From contig CM055611.1 in assembly GCA_029379385.1 (NCBI GenBank), positions 3,906,001 through 3,970,000 of the forward strand: a DNA stretch of 64,000 bases. Reading direction: 5' to 3'. This document shows, piece by piece, positions 16,738 to 28,474 of this stretch (position 1 is the first letter of the stretch; each line of letters begins with the position of its first letter). Under the pieces are notes generated by a model, which was given only the letters and a program-made list of their open reading frames with translations, made no database searches and was not told the origin of the DNA. The stretch comes from Quillaja saponaria. Taxonomy: Eukaryota; Streptophyta; Magnoliopsida; Fabales; Quillajaceae. Both the position numbers and the translations under genes were made by a program.

Positions 16738-19700
16738 ATGATATCGGCTACTTCTTGGGTTCCCAAAGGGGTTGCAAAGTCTGAACCAGCTGTGGCTGAC
16801 CCTCCATCAAAAGAGGAAATAGAGGAGATTATAAAGAGTGGTGCCTTTGAGAGAAGGTATATTCCTCTAGCTTTTGAAAATTTCATCACAAAGCAAGAAA
16901 AAAAATTATGTTTCCTAATTTTGGAGTTGGACACTCCTCCCTGATCGCCTGCATATTTTAAGCAGAGCCTGACAGTAATAGATCGAAAAGCTAAAATAAT
17001 TCATAAAGTCGTTTCTCACCTTCCCACAAAGTAGACAAATAATTAAACAACTTCAAGGAGAGATTCTATTGACTAATAATACTTTTTTTCCTACTCCTAT
17101 TTTGACTCTTGTCTTCTAATGTCTTAGCTTTATTTACATAATATGTATCATCTGTTTATGAGTGATAAACCTTTAAGTTTACATTTTTTTTCTTTAGAAG
17201 ATATTAAATTGATTGATGTTGATGTAGCACTGAGTCATTTTGTTGATAGAAAAACAGTCATATGCTATTAGATCATATCAAACTCAGTAGCTATGCAGTT
17301 TCAAATCCTAGAAACAATTTGGGCATGCACAAATGGAACTAGCTATTCAGGTGGTTGATGTGCGTATGTCTTTTAATGCACGTGACTGTAAGAAGTTTTT
17401 CTTTTTCCTTATATAATTTATTGTTTGAATGATAATGAGGCAGTTCTTTTATATATCCACACAAAAAATTTTATTATATCCACACAAAGATTTAACAATT
17501 GTGGTTAGAGTCTTAAATATATCAGATTTGTGTGTGTGTGTGTGTATATATATATAGAGAGAGAGAGAAGGTAATATCCTGCTATCATTGATAGACCCTA
17601 ATTTTTAGTCCTAAAAAAGACTTGGATTTTAGGTTACTTGAGTGTTGATGATAAGTTTTGTCTTTGCATAGTTGAGATTATATTCTTTTATGCAGTAGAG
17701 ATGGTGAAAGTGAAGAAGCTGATGAAGACATGGACCTTGATGCTAACATGCAAGGTGACAAGGTTTCCCAAGCATTAACTGTGGCTGATGCACTTGGTAA
17801 AACATCCAAAAAGACAACGTCAGGGACTGATGCCATAACTGTTGGCTTGGAGGAACTTGACATGGAACATTATGATGAAGAAGATGAAAGTATGTTCATC
17901 TGATTGCGAAAAAAAGTATTAATTTTTTTAAACAGGGATCATGCTCTTAAAATTAACTGTAAACACTAGGTTTCTTCTTCTTTTTCTTTTGCTATTTTTC
18001 CCTGTTCTGCGTTTTTTCCCTGCTCTCTTTTGAGTAGGAGACTTAAAACTTTTTAAAATTGTTTGAAATTTTAGCCATAATGAATCCTTCATTGGTTTTA
18101 TTATGATTGTGCTCTTACTCTTGTTCCATTTTCTGTAAATGTCATATTAAGTGTATAACATGCATAGTCTCACTGGCCTTAGGCATTGAGTTGTTCGGTA
18201 CGGGTGTTGGAGATCTTTACTACCCAAGTAACAACCTTGATCCATATCTCAAGGAAAAGGATGTAAGTTTGAATGTTTTCTGAGTAGTAATTTCAGGATT
18301 TCATTACTTTTCCCTTTTGATTTAAAATGGAACTTATTCTTACATTTTTTCAGGACGAGGATTCTGAAGAGCTTGAGGACATGACCATTAATCCAACAGA
18401 TTCAGTCATTGTTTGTGCACGTAATGAGGATGATGTCAATCTTCTCGAGGCATGTTAGCATTTTTCTATGTGATATTATGATCTTATTTGTCTCAAATCC
18501 CTTATGAAGCATTCATCCTGTATTTGCAGGTATGGATACTTGAGGACTCTGATTCTGGTGATATAAACATGTACATTCACCATGATATCATAATACCAGC
18601 ATTTCCTCTTTGCACAGCATGGCTTGATTGTCCCCTGAAAGGAGGAGAAAGAGGTGAGACCTAATTGCATTTTAGTTGATATTCCTGAATATATAGTTGT
18701 GTTTATCCTGGAGCAGTGGTACATTTTCTAAAATAGCACTTTTTTTGGGGGCTTCAATATGCATTTAATGTAACCATAAACTGAATAGTTCCTCGAAAAG
18801 GAGACAAGTGTAATCATGAATGCTCTCAACACTTAATCCGAGAGATACTGTATGCTGTCATTTTAGGAAACTGTGGAGTCTAGGCCATTAGAGTTCTGTA
18901 TAGTGGTTGGTTGTTAATTTGTTGCATCATCTGATATCATGCAGCAGCTTATTTTCAAAATTTGGACTTGGCTTGTTTTTCTCGTTACATTTTTCCTTAT
19001 ACATATCATAATGTTTCAATGCTTTCTCTTTCTCATTACTTGCAGGGAATTTTGTAGCTGTTGGCTCAATGGAACCTTCCATTGAAATTTGGGATCTTGA
19101 TATTGTAAGCAGATTATATATATATGTCACATTCATGATAATTGAAAATGCATCAACAATAGAGAACTTCTAATAAAGTCAAATGTAATTTCTGTCATCA
19201 GATTGATGAAGTACAGCCCTGTATGGTATTAGGTGGCATTTCTGAGAAGAAGAAAAAAGGAAAGAAGGTTTGCTGCCAACTTTACTTTATTGCTTCTAGA
19301 ATGTAGTTACTGAAATGAACAACCACGTATTAGATTATGCTATATATGTGGATCAAGTATTTTTATCTTTATGTTTTTATAAGTTCAAATTTTGTGAACT
19401 CCTGAAATTGATGTAGAATTGCAAATATTCTATAAGTAAAATGTTACTAACCGACCTGGATGTTCACTGTCTGAAGAGTTCATTCTTTTTGAGTTGAAAT
19501 CTTTGATCCTGAAAAAGTTTGTCAATTTTACTTTCTGTATGACAAAATTTGAGTATCAATTTAAAAATATTTTTTGTTCTTAAACTCCCCAATTTGGATG
19601 TTGATCGCGGGGTTTTAGGATATTGTGCACCTAAAGCAATCTAAACATCAACAATACATTAGAAAGTAAGGAGTTTTCCAATTCATAGTGGCTAGATCAT

Positions 19701-22477
19701 ATGAACTGTTGACAAATTGTGTGACTTTTATCATCATTATTTTGGGTTTGATGTTTTATAACTTTGAAATCTTATATAAAAATGACATAGTTTTTTACTG
19801 CATTTATTCATGCATGATTTATTATGACCTTGGATATTTGATACTTCTGAGAATTCTATAGACAGATGTTTATCAACTGGGATGGAAGAAGTAGGAGCTC
19901 CCAATGTTTAGCCCCTTCATCTCTGAAACTTCATGCTTGAATGTAGGCATACCATGAGCATGTAGTTTGTTTTTGGAGGGTTGTTGTTAGAGGGGGTGTG
20001 GCCAAGACATATTTTTTTTCTTTTCCGATAGTTTTATGATTATGGAGTATGTCAACTCTTCAATGCAATTGATCCCTAAATTACTCGACCCTAGGTAGGG
20101 TCCTAGCTTTACGTACCTCTTAATGAATATTCATGAAATTTCAAGGTTTTGTGTGACCTATCAAACATATAATTATTATAACTGACTCCCTGAATCTGTG
20201 GTGTGTTATGTTAGAAATCATCGAAGTACAAAAAAGACAGTCACACTGACTCGGTACTTGGTCTTGCTTGGAACAAGGAGTACAGGTAACCTGAACAGTC
20301 TTGATTCTGCCCATTGTTTCTTATGTGGTATTCTTTTGCTGGATTTGATGCTGTTTTTGTTTTTTCCTTTTTTTTTTTGGTTGGCAATCCCCTCCCACCC
20401 ATAACTTACCAATAAACAAAACATACAGGAATATACTAGCAAGTGCTAGTGCTGACAATGAAATTAGGATTTGGGATGTGGCTGCTGGAAAATGTGATAT
20501 TACCATGACACATCACTCAGACAAGGCAAGGATTAGTTTTGATTGCACCTAGATATTTTGTAGTAACTAAATTATATTGAGAACTAGATAGTTGATATTG
20601 TAAGTATCCATCTGCTTTTCTACAACTGTTCAATAATCTTAAAATGATATCTCAAATGTTTATAATGTATATCAATGTGATAGAGTTCGTGTTCTCTACT
20701 CCTGTGATTATCAAATGCAATGAGGGATGCTGTATCCTACAGTGACTCCTTTTAAATTTCAATGTAATTGAGGGAAAAGATACTACAGGAGCGTGGCTCT
20801 CTGTACTATTGTTTTCAATCTAAGGCATGGAATTGTCTGTGTTTTTTTGATATCTATATGGATTATGGAGAAGGCCACCTGGTTGAACCATGCGAATATA
20901 GATTTGAAAGCTCAGTTTTCTGTTCTATGTCTCACAAGCCAACTTCAGCTCACTTGTGATGGTGATTTTCTTGATAGCCCTTTCAAATTTTATTTTCTGT
21001 TAATTAATTAATCCTTGCAGGTTCAAGCCATTGCTTGGAATTGTCATGCACCGCAAGTTCTTCTTAGTGGATCATTTGATCGTTCAGTAGTTATGGTAAT
21101 GTTGGTTTTTTGCTTACTCTGCTTCTTTTGGGTCATTGTCGACAAGCATTAAATTTAAGAACTTGCTATCACATCGTATGCTGCTTGTGTATACTTGTGC
21201 AAAGCCTTTGTATTACTAGGTACTAACAGAGTATTGTTTGTGAAATGAGAGACTTGAATGCTACCAAAAATAAAAAATAAAAAAAATTATGAGACTTGAA
21301 ACTTAAGTTTGACATGTCCATTTCTAATCGGTTTGATGGTATGATAACTTGATGTTTGAGCATGTTCATTTCTAATCAGTTTGATGGTATGATAACTTGA
21401 TGTATCTTACATTTTCAACCTTTGCAGAAGGATGGAAGGATACCAGAACATTCTGGTTATAAGTGGTCAGTCACGGCTGATGTAGAGAGCTTGGCATGGG
21501 ATCCTCACACTGAGCACTCTTTCGTGGTGTGTAATAGTTAATTACAAATACATGTGTCTATCTATTAAAGAATTTATTGTACATGTACTTGTTAGTGCAT
21601 GTTGTAGTCAGATGGATTCATAATTGAATATTTGTTTTTAGTTGGAGAGGTATAAGTGGGTAATGACGGTTCAAATGTCCTGTTAGGTGAGTCTTGAAGA
21701 TGGTACTGTCAAAGGTTTTGATATCCGGGCTACCAAATCCAATCCTGATTCTGGTTCAAATTCCACTTTCACTCTCCACTGCACATGATAAAGCTGTTTC
21801 TGGAGTCTCCTATAATCCATCAGCACCAAATGTATGTGTTCTTACTTTCCTGGTCAGAATTTTGGATTACCTTATTGTAACTTTTACCACGTGATGTGAA
21901 TTGCAGCTTCTTGCGACCGGATCTACTGATAAAATGGTAAATTCACTTTAAGACATTTTATTATTCTTATATCCTGCAGACCACGAATCGTTTGTATTCT
22001 TTTGTTGACTGCTTTTGCTATTTGCAGGTAAAGCTTTGGGATTTGTCAAATAACCAACCTTCATGTATTGCATCCAAAAATCCTAAAGCTGTAAGTTACC
22101 AGTTCCTTTTTTGAAAATATATGTATCTGATGTAATGAGATGAAGCATTTGCTAAGCACATTCTTTTGCTCAAATAATACTAATGAATTCTCACACTTGC
22201 TGGTGGGTGTTATAGGGGGCTGTTTTTTCAGTTTCCTTCTCAGAGGACAACCCGTTTTTGCTGGCTATTGGAGGCTCCAAGGGAAAATTGCAAGTGAGTT
22301 ATAAGAAAAGGATAGCCAAACTTATTGTTTTTCTTCTTTTCTTCACTATGGAAGTTTATCAATGAGAATGTCTGCTATCAATGAATTTGTCAGGTATGGG
22401 ATACATTATCAGATGCTGGAGTCTATCGAAAATTTGGGAACTATAGTAGGCGGAACAAACCTGAATCCAGGTCTTGA
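16738..22477 (+). CDS. PWP1: PWP1-like WD40 repeat protein (16 exons, one frameshift)
   Basis: Homologue of periodic tryptophan protein 1, a conserved nuclear/nucleolar WD40 protein tied to ribosome biogenesis and rDNA chromatin. Exons: 16738-16856, 17696-17889, 18183-18262, 18354-18449, 18530-18653, 19046-19104, 19202-19267, 20215-20285, 20429-20525, 21021-21095, 21428-21526, 21687-21831, 21907-21936, 22028-22090, 22216-22293, 22394-22477. The start MISATSWVPKGVAKSEP is the family N-terminus, followed by an acidic segment and LFGTGVGDLYYPSNNLDPY. WD repeats include NFVAVGSMEPSIEIWDLD, SVLGLAWN, ILASASADNEIRIWDV, AWNCHAPQVLLSGSFDRSV, LLATGSTDKMVKLWDL and KLQVWD. The end RKFGNYSRRNKPESRS is also typical. 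Introns 4 and 9 use GC donors (18450, 20526). One extra base near 21779 in exon 12 breaks the frame; without it the exons make 493 codons (492 residues plus stop). The intact splice structure argues for a live gene. Confidence 0.94.
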
Positions 22478-23244
22478 TACGATTACAATATAGAAAGGGA
22501 GGCTCAGAACCTAGAAGCACAGGACTCAGAACAAGTTGTGCTGCTTGTTCACAAATTTTGGAACGTCTATGATAATATGATTCTTTGTCCTTTTGATGTA
22601 TTTTTTGTTTTTCTATTTTTTTATTTTCCTTTTGAACTGACAACATGGTGTCGAGACAGTGGAGTGACCGGAATTTCATATTTACATTAATGAAATATGA
22701 TTTAGGGAAACTCACAATAGTTTAATCTTTCCAATTAAAGATGAAATTATATCTTAGCAATAGTTTTATGTATTAAAACATAAAATTATTATGTTGACTA
22801 CATGAATTCTCACATAAATTTATTTTATTTTAATTATTTATTGATATTCATGATTAAATTTTCTACTAAACCTTTTATAATGGTACAATTTACTGAACCA
22901 AAAGATGAACTAGTTTTCATTGATCTTATGGGTATGCATTTATTTTTTCCCAATATACGTTGTTCACTCCTCATCAACAATTATATATCAAATATTTGTA
23001 GTATTTGTTTTGCTATATGAATACAATCTAGTATGGACACTCCTTCATGTTATTACGGAGAATCTAGTAGTATCTAACTACTAACAAAACTAGTTCACTG
23101 ATAAGTGTTCTTCATGTTATTACGGAGAATCTAGTAGTATCTTTACTAACAAAACTATTTTTTTGATAACTAATTTTAAGGATATCAAAAACTAAAAATG
23201 AAACAAGAGGTTAAAATGTGTACAGATGAAGAATCATAATTTAT
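22478..23244. other. 3' flank of PWP1 and AT-rich spacer
   Basis: The PWP1 3' UTR presumably ends within the first few hundred bases; no strong AATAAA was fixed. A diverged direct duplication of about 45 bp occurs at about 23042-23090 and 23106-23152 (both contain TTCATGTTATTACGGAGAATCT, flanked by ACTAACAAAACTA). No gene seen. Confidence 0.5.
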
Positions 23245-23776
23245 TGTCACAATTGAAAATTTCAACGACACGTGTGGCTCTTAGACACGTGTGGCTCTTA
23301 GACACGTGTGGCTCTTAGACACTCAAGTCCTGTGCTAAAGTGCTAAGTCAACCTTAACCGAGTGCTAAGTCAATCTTAACCTTCACTCAAACTCGAGCTC
23401 AAAGCTTTTACAACTTGAGCTCAAAGCTTCTATCCCTACTCTACCATTTTAACCAACTATAGAGATTTATTACATCCAACGGTTCATATTAACCGTCTAG
23501 AATTCTCTTAGAAAATATCTAGATATTTACACAATCCTAAAAAGTATCTAGACCTACTAGAATTATGTATAATATTCTAGAATATTCCATACTTCCCTGA
23601 ACCTTCTAGAACCTTTTAGAGTCTTCTAAAATGTTTTAGAACCCTGTATAATCTTTTAGTGTTCTAGAGTCTTTTGGATTCTTTAGAATGCTTTGGGAAC
23701 TTGTATGAGTGCCACACAGACCTCCCAATCATTGGTCAGTAGTGTCAAGTAGGCAACGAGTCAACGCAGCTTGACA
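23245..23776 (-). repeat. Solo LTR of the HSE-rich family
   Basis: Minus-orientation LTR with TGTCA...TGACA termini and the 4-bp duplication TTAT on both sides (23241-23244 and 23777-23780). The whole body matches the LTRs at 27881-28474 and 29836-30430, including the CTAGAA-rich middle and the conserved end GTAGGCAACGAGT. No internal region remains, so it is a solo LTR left by recombination. It holds three 17-bp G-box repeats at one end and heat-shock-type motifs (for example TTCTAGAATATTC at 23575-23587). Confidence 0.8.
23268..23318 (+). repeat. Triple 17-bp tandem repeat with G-boxes
   Basis: Three perfect copies of ACACGTGTGGCTCTTAG (23268-23284, 23285-23301, 23302-23318). Each contains the palindrome CACGTG inside an ABRE-like ACACGTGTGG context, the class of site bound by bZIP and bHLH factors. 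The repeat is not seen in the sister LTRs. Whether it drives any transcription is unknown. Confidence 0.85.
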
Positions 23777-26230
23777 TTATATAATCCCATGCATTTATAG
23801 AGTGGTTTTAGTTTTTTCTACCAAGAGTTACACTACACTACCTTTTGAAACCTGTCTTTTTCACAATTACATTCTTGTCTAACATTTATTTCCTTATGGC
23901 TGCCATTATAAACTCTTATTCTGAAGCTTGAAAGACAGATGAAGAAGGAAATAAGGTTTTCAAAAGAGTTATGACCAAGCCGACCCATTATGCCCCTTGG
24001 ATCTATCCACCTAGTTATTTAAAAGTCCTATCTTTAGGACACTCACATCAATATTTCCAAGACAAGGAAACAGTAGAAGAATGTTCCCTGAGTTTATTAT
24101 TATTCACTTGAGTGTGACAAAGATTCCGCAGAATTTAAAGGCATTCAAAGTTGATTAACAATCCACATGAATGATAACTTAGCTCATGAAATCTTGTACC
24201 TTTACAACACTGATGAAGTCCTGCTTTTCATGAAATGCACCACCATTTAGTATGGTCTGCAATGCTGCATAATAAATACAATATACAAAAATGACAATAT
24301 TAGAGAAAAGGAAGGAATTGAACAAGGAATAGCAAGGAATCCTCCAAAGAAAGAAAGCAGAAAATGTAAGATCTCACAGATAATATTATATAGAAAAGGC
24401 GAATAGTAAGACAATCCATTAAATGTATCAGAGAACCAAAAAATTAAACAGAGAAATCTTAGGAGAAATTAGTATAACAATTTTTACCTGTCAAATAAAT
24501 AACTCCAATAATGTGAAGTTGAAGGGAAACATGTAGATGCATGTCTTCTTCAAGAAAATTCATATTTGTAGAAATATATCTGTTTTCCCTTTCAAGTGTC
24601 AAGCGATTCATTTTAATTACAGTCATCCATATTAGTTGCAAGTAAGTTCAAGACCAGTTTTTAAGAAATCAAACAAAGGATATTTTGTTGCAGAGCATAA
24701 ACCTAGGATTGCATACATATTTTTAACCTTTTCTTAACTAAAAAACTGCATTACTTCAAATGTTAGAACTACTAATAATGCAGGACTAAATGCAAGAAAA
24801 TTGTTGTATCCCACCAAAACATTCCTCCAAGCTTGAAGATGCATGAGCACAAAAAGAATATTGACACAATGCATAACTTGAGTAATTCCCAAAAATCATT
24901 AGGTGGCCATCTCAAAAAGAATAACAATAAATAACCAGGATAGAAGAACTTAGGTCTACGCATGTGTCTCAGATTATCTCAATCTTTCCTTATCCAGCAA
25001 TATGAAATCTGCAGCATGCAAATTCACTTAATTAAATCCAAAAAATCAAAACTTCAACAGAATAAGATGGAGCTTTACCATGCCAGATAATACAACAAAA
25101 ACAAGAAATGAGAAATTGAAGAGGCGACATAAAAATGAGCAGTTATAGTAGAAAAATAGGAAAGGCTCCTCAAAAGATGCAATACCCTGCATCCATCTTC
25201 ATGTGATGCGCATTGAAGAAGAAAAGAGTGGATGGTGTCAAAGTGAGTAAAAATACTTGGCATAGACTTGAATGTCCTCTGAATCAATATCCACTAGTGC
25301 CACGGTTGCAAATTTAGACACCTTGCTTGTTGATTTAGAAAGCTGTTTACCATTTGTTAGAAGTAAATATAAGCAAAGATAATCAAAGTTGGAGTAATGA
25401 GAACTTCTGCAAAGATAACCAAGTAAGGCATGGTGATTTAGTCACAATCCTAGCGTTCTCCACCCCCTCTGTGTACAAAGAAGTAGTTCAATTAGATATG
25501 CAACCATCGCTGCAAGTCAGAATTTAAAATTTCAAAAAGCAAAGGTTATAAACATAAAATAAAAAACTAGAAGAAATTGAAGTTTTAAGGAAACTCATAG
25601 AATCCTGGGAGAGGAGGAAAGGCATACAATGTCATCAAGCTGGAGAAAGCAGGGTCAGAAGCCCGACCAAAATGTCGATTGTGTCTCTGATAATGGAATC
25701 CACCTCTTGCTTCTTTGCCAGTGTCGTTAACCGGTAACTCATTCTCCCTTGATGCATGTGATGCACTTTGATTATAGTCTTCTTCAATTTAATTAATATT
25801 TTGAACATATTCTGACCAACAATTACAAGTCTACAACAATCCAAGAATAAAATCACAACCAGATACGAAAAGTAGAAGGTCTCAGTCACAGTTACCAAAA
25901 TAAGGATAGACCCTGAAAACATTTACGTAGCTAAGTCTACAGGCTTCACACTCAAGTAAATGAATTTTTTCTCCAACAGGGTATTAGATTAACAGGCCCA
26001 GAATAACCAAGCTGTCTCATTACATCCATGCCTGAAGATTAATCAGCTCCAATTACCAAGCCGAATTAATTTTGGGGTCCGGAATACTCGAATCATTGAG
26101 AGGAAAAGAGAACGAAAAACAGAAAGAGATAGGACGATAACGGAAAATACCCATAAAAAAAATCGAATCAATTGAGCGAAAATCACCCGGTAACAATTCC
26201 TACACTCCATTGTATTCAACCTATTAGATC
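23777..26230 (-). other. Unassigned region, possible minus-strand transcript
   Basis: No protein was recognised. On the minus strand a candidate leader (about 26140-26030) is followed by possible splice sites, for example GTTTTCAG near 25922. A short protein-like segment near 25740-25590 ends with the residues LYAFPPLPGFYEFP before a stop. An ACGT-element cluster just outside (26236-26370) would fit its promoter. The remaining sequence is AT-rich and intron-like. It could be a small unknown gene, a non-coding RNA or nothing. Confidence 0.25.
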
Positions 26231-26235
26231 ACTTC

Positions 26236-26370
26236 CACGTGTAAACTCATCACGGAGACTACCACGAATGGATGATAAGACATTCACTAAGACAGGTCAC
26301 ATGCTCCACGTGCCCGTTGTGTTCCAAACCCATTAAGCGCCACGTAAAACTGGACAGTTCACACGTAAAA
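26236..26370. promoter_or_regulatory. Cluster of ACGT (G-box/ABRE-like) elements
   Basis: Two perfect CACGTG boxes (26236-26241, 26307-26312) and two CACGTA cores (near 26341 and 26362) lie within 135 bp in otherwise AT-rich DNA. Such clusters are typical of light- or ABA-responsive plant promoters. No confirmed gene starts here, so direction is uncertain; a minus-strand leader at about 26140 is the best candidate. Confidence 0.45.
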
Positions 26371-27880
26371 TTGTTTAGTTGAGGCTGCATCACTTCAAGT
26401 TTTAGTATTGGATGGCTTCAGTTTTATGCATACTTGGGATTATTGCACAAGAGATTGCCTTGCATTTTTCCATGCAGTCAAGTAATGGTTCTGTAGTAGT
26501 CAAGTGGTAGTTCAAATTGAGATTCAAACATAGATTACTTTCCTTAAGGTGTATTTTATTTCAATTGGCCAAATGATCATTCATTATATATTAAGATATC
26601 TTATTTTTCAATGAGTTTTATACGGGTTACATCTATTAATTTGTTGATTTGAAGAATTTATACCAAATCTTATTAGTCAATTGATTCTAAAATTAAGATT
26701 TCGATTCAGTATGTGAATATAGATTTGACACTATGCTGCCAGAGTTAAATAGTGGTGAAATCTGCTTTCGTATAATGTTTGCTTCTAAGTTTCTTTCCTG
26801 TCTTACTTACAAAAAAGTTTCTTTCATGTCTAATGTTGATTAAGAAGTGAATAGTAAATGATTATTTGTTGAATACTGTTCTTATTTCTTTCTTCGATTG
26901 GTACAAAAATGGTTTTCCCTTTCCGTTTCCTTTCTGTTTTTCCACTTTTGCAGCTTGTTAAGAAGTCATATGAGTAGTGATTATCCTTCAATACGACATT
27001 TAAAAGAATGTAAAGTTTCCTGCCCAAGTGCAGTGTGCTGGCAAACAGAAAATTGTTTGTCTTTGTAATACTATCTTCCTTTTATGTCTTCCTCTACAAG
27101 TCCTAATATGGTAGTGAGAAACTCGAAAGAATAACTTACACACCTTTTGATAGGTTTAAACATTTAATTGATGGGTATTTGATTTACTTTGCATGCGATG
27201 TATGCTTTCTTATTTGGAATATCAAAGTTTTAGGATAAATAAATTGTTGGTTTCGGTTTTGGGGGTTTTGGCATTCCTTTATTCCATTGGTTGATCCTAG
27301 GCAATACTAAACATAGAAATTTGACTATAATTTGATGGTTCCCTTTTTGTGTATTTTGGTATTCCTTTATTCTGTTGCTGATAAGCTTATATATTTTGAC
27401 ATTGGCATTTTTTTGAGGGAGGGTGTGAATTTGGCTTTTCTTTATTCTGTTGGTTGATGATCTCATCTTTATTGTATTCGATTGATGTGCTTACTAAAAA
27501 TGCGAAACTAAGCATAGGTTGCATATTCTATTGGTCAATGATCTCGTTGATCATGGATTCAGTAATTCTCAGTTTGTCTCTTTGTAGCCCTTTGTGATCT
27601 TATCTGCCGATTTGGTTTGCTCCCATTTATTTATGGCTATAATATGTGAAGATTTTGTTTCTCGATTTGTGTCTTTGGTCGATTTAGTTAGTATAGCTTT
27701 TTCTTAGTATATTTTGACATTGTGGAGGTTTAATTTATGAGTTTTGTTTATCAAGTTGGCTATTGTCATATATATTGTTGAACTCAGAGTTGATTGATTC
27801 ACTAATCATGAAGGTGTTTTGTTGTAACATGCTGTTTCAAGGCTGAGAAGTCTAGAGGAAGTTAAAGAAAGGCAGCTTAA
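26371..27880. other. AT-rich intergenic sequence with a degenerate repeat
   Basis: No gene seen. Three diverged copies of a segment with TTTGGCATTCCTTTATTC and a following GTTGGTTGAT occur at about 27266, 27354 and 27430, spaced 75-90 bp. The remainder is T-rich, intron-like sequence. Confidence 0.4.
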
Positions 27881-27969
27881 TGTCACTATGCTAAATCGTT
27901 GCCTACTTGGTTCCACTTGGGCAACGACTTGAGGTATGTGTTGTGCTTATACAAGATTATTCTACAAGT

Positions 27970-28214
27970 TTCCAGAACATTCCAAGAGGATCTGGAAGAT
28001 TTTGGAAGGTTCTAGAAGATTTTATAAGCTTCTAGAAGGTTTCAGAAGATTCTAGAAGGTTTTAAGGTTTTAGGACATTCTAGAATACTCAAGAAGGTTC
28101 TTGAAGGTTTGGAAAAGTGTGGAATACTCTAGAATCTTGTACATAGTTCTAGTTGGTTTAGATGTTTCTAGAAGCTGTATAAATATCTAGATATTTTCTA
28201 GGAGAGTTCTAGAA
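27970..28214 (+). promoter_or_regulatory. Heat-shock-element array in the LTR
   Basis: Perfect TTCnnGAA sites start at 27970, 28010, 28030, 28050, 28078, 28098, 28166 and 28207. Three of them extend to three alternating units, GAAnnTTCnnGAA (28005-28017, 28045-28057, 28093-28105), the minimal high-affinity heat-shock-factor site. Several are spaced exactly 20 bp, about two helical turns. They lie 60-300 bp upstream of the TATA box. Heat response is inference. Confidence 0.6.
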
Positions 28215-28273
28215 AGCTGGTATTAACCGTTGGATATTATAAATCTCATCTGTTAGTTAAGGAGGTGGAGTAG

Positions 28274-28281
28274 TATAAATA
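28274..28281 (+). promoter_or_regulatory. LTR TATA box
   Basis: TATAAATA in GTAGTATAAATAGG, conserved in the diverged copy near 14073 and positioned downstream of the HSE array, as in an LTR promoter. Confidence 0.6.
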
Positions 28282-28474
28282 GGAGTAAAAGGCTCATTTG
28301 TAATCAATCAAGCAATCAAACAAGTTGTGAGAACTTTGATATTTTAATAAAGGCTTCCTTTCTTAAAGTACTCTTGTGTGCTTTCCTCCAGTTTTGAGTA
28401 AAGGTTAAGATTGACTTAGCATTTTTGCACGGAGATTGATTGTCTAAGTGCTGAAATTTTCCAATATTGTGACA

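Larger units (their letters stand above)
27881..28474 (+). repeat. Solo LTR with dense heat-shock elements
   Basis: 594-bp LTR in plus orientation, TGTCA...TGACA, flanked on both sides by TTAA (27877-27880, 28475-28478), a 4-bp target duplication. The U3-like part (27970-28214) has eight perfect TTCnnGAA motifs. A TATAAATA box follows at 28274-28281. The R/U5-like end includes an AATAAA near 28347. Homologous to 23245-23776 and 29836-30430. Confidence 0.8.

Noticed and set aside
17527..17568. GT/TA/GA microsatellite in PWP1 intron 1
   Set aside because: Ordinary compound simple repeat inside an intron; no functional sign.
23268..23318. Tandem 17-mers considered as a CRISPR-like array
   Set aside because: No spacers between units, eukaryotic context, inside an LTR.
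25635..25922. 95-codon minus-strand open frame with a hydrophobic start
   Set aside because: Hydrophobic composition follows from T-rich sequence; probable splice signals cut across it.
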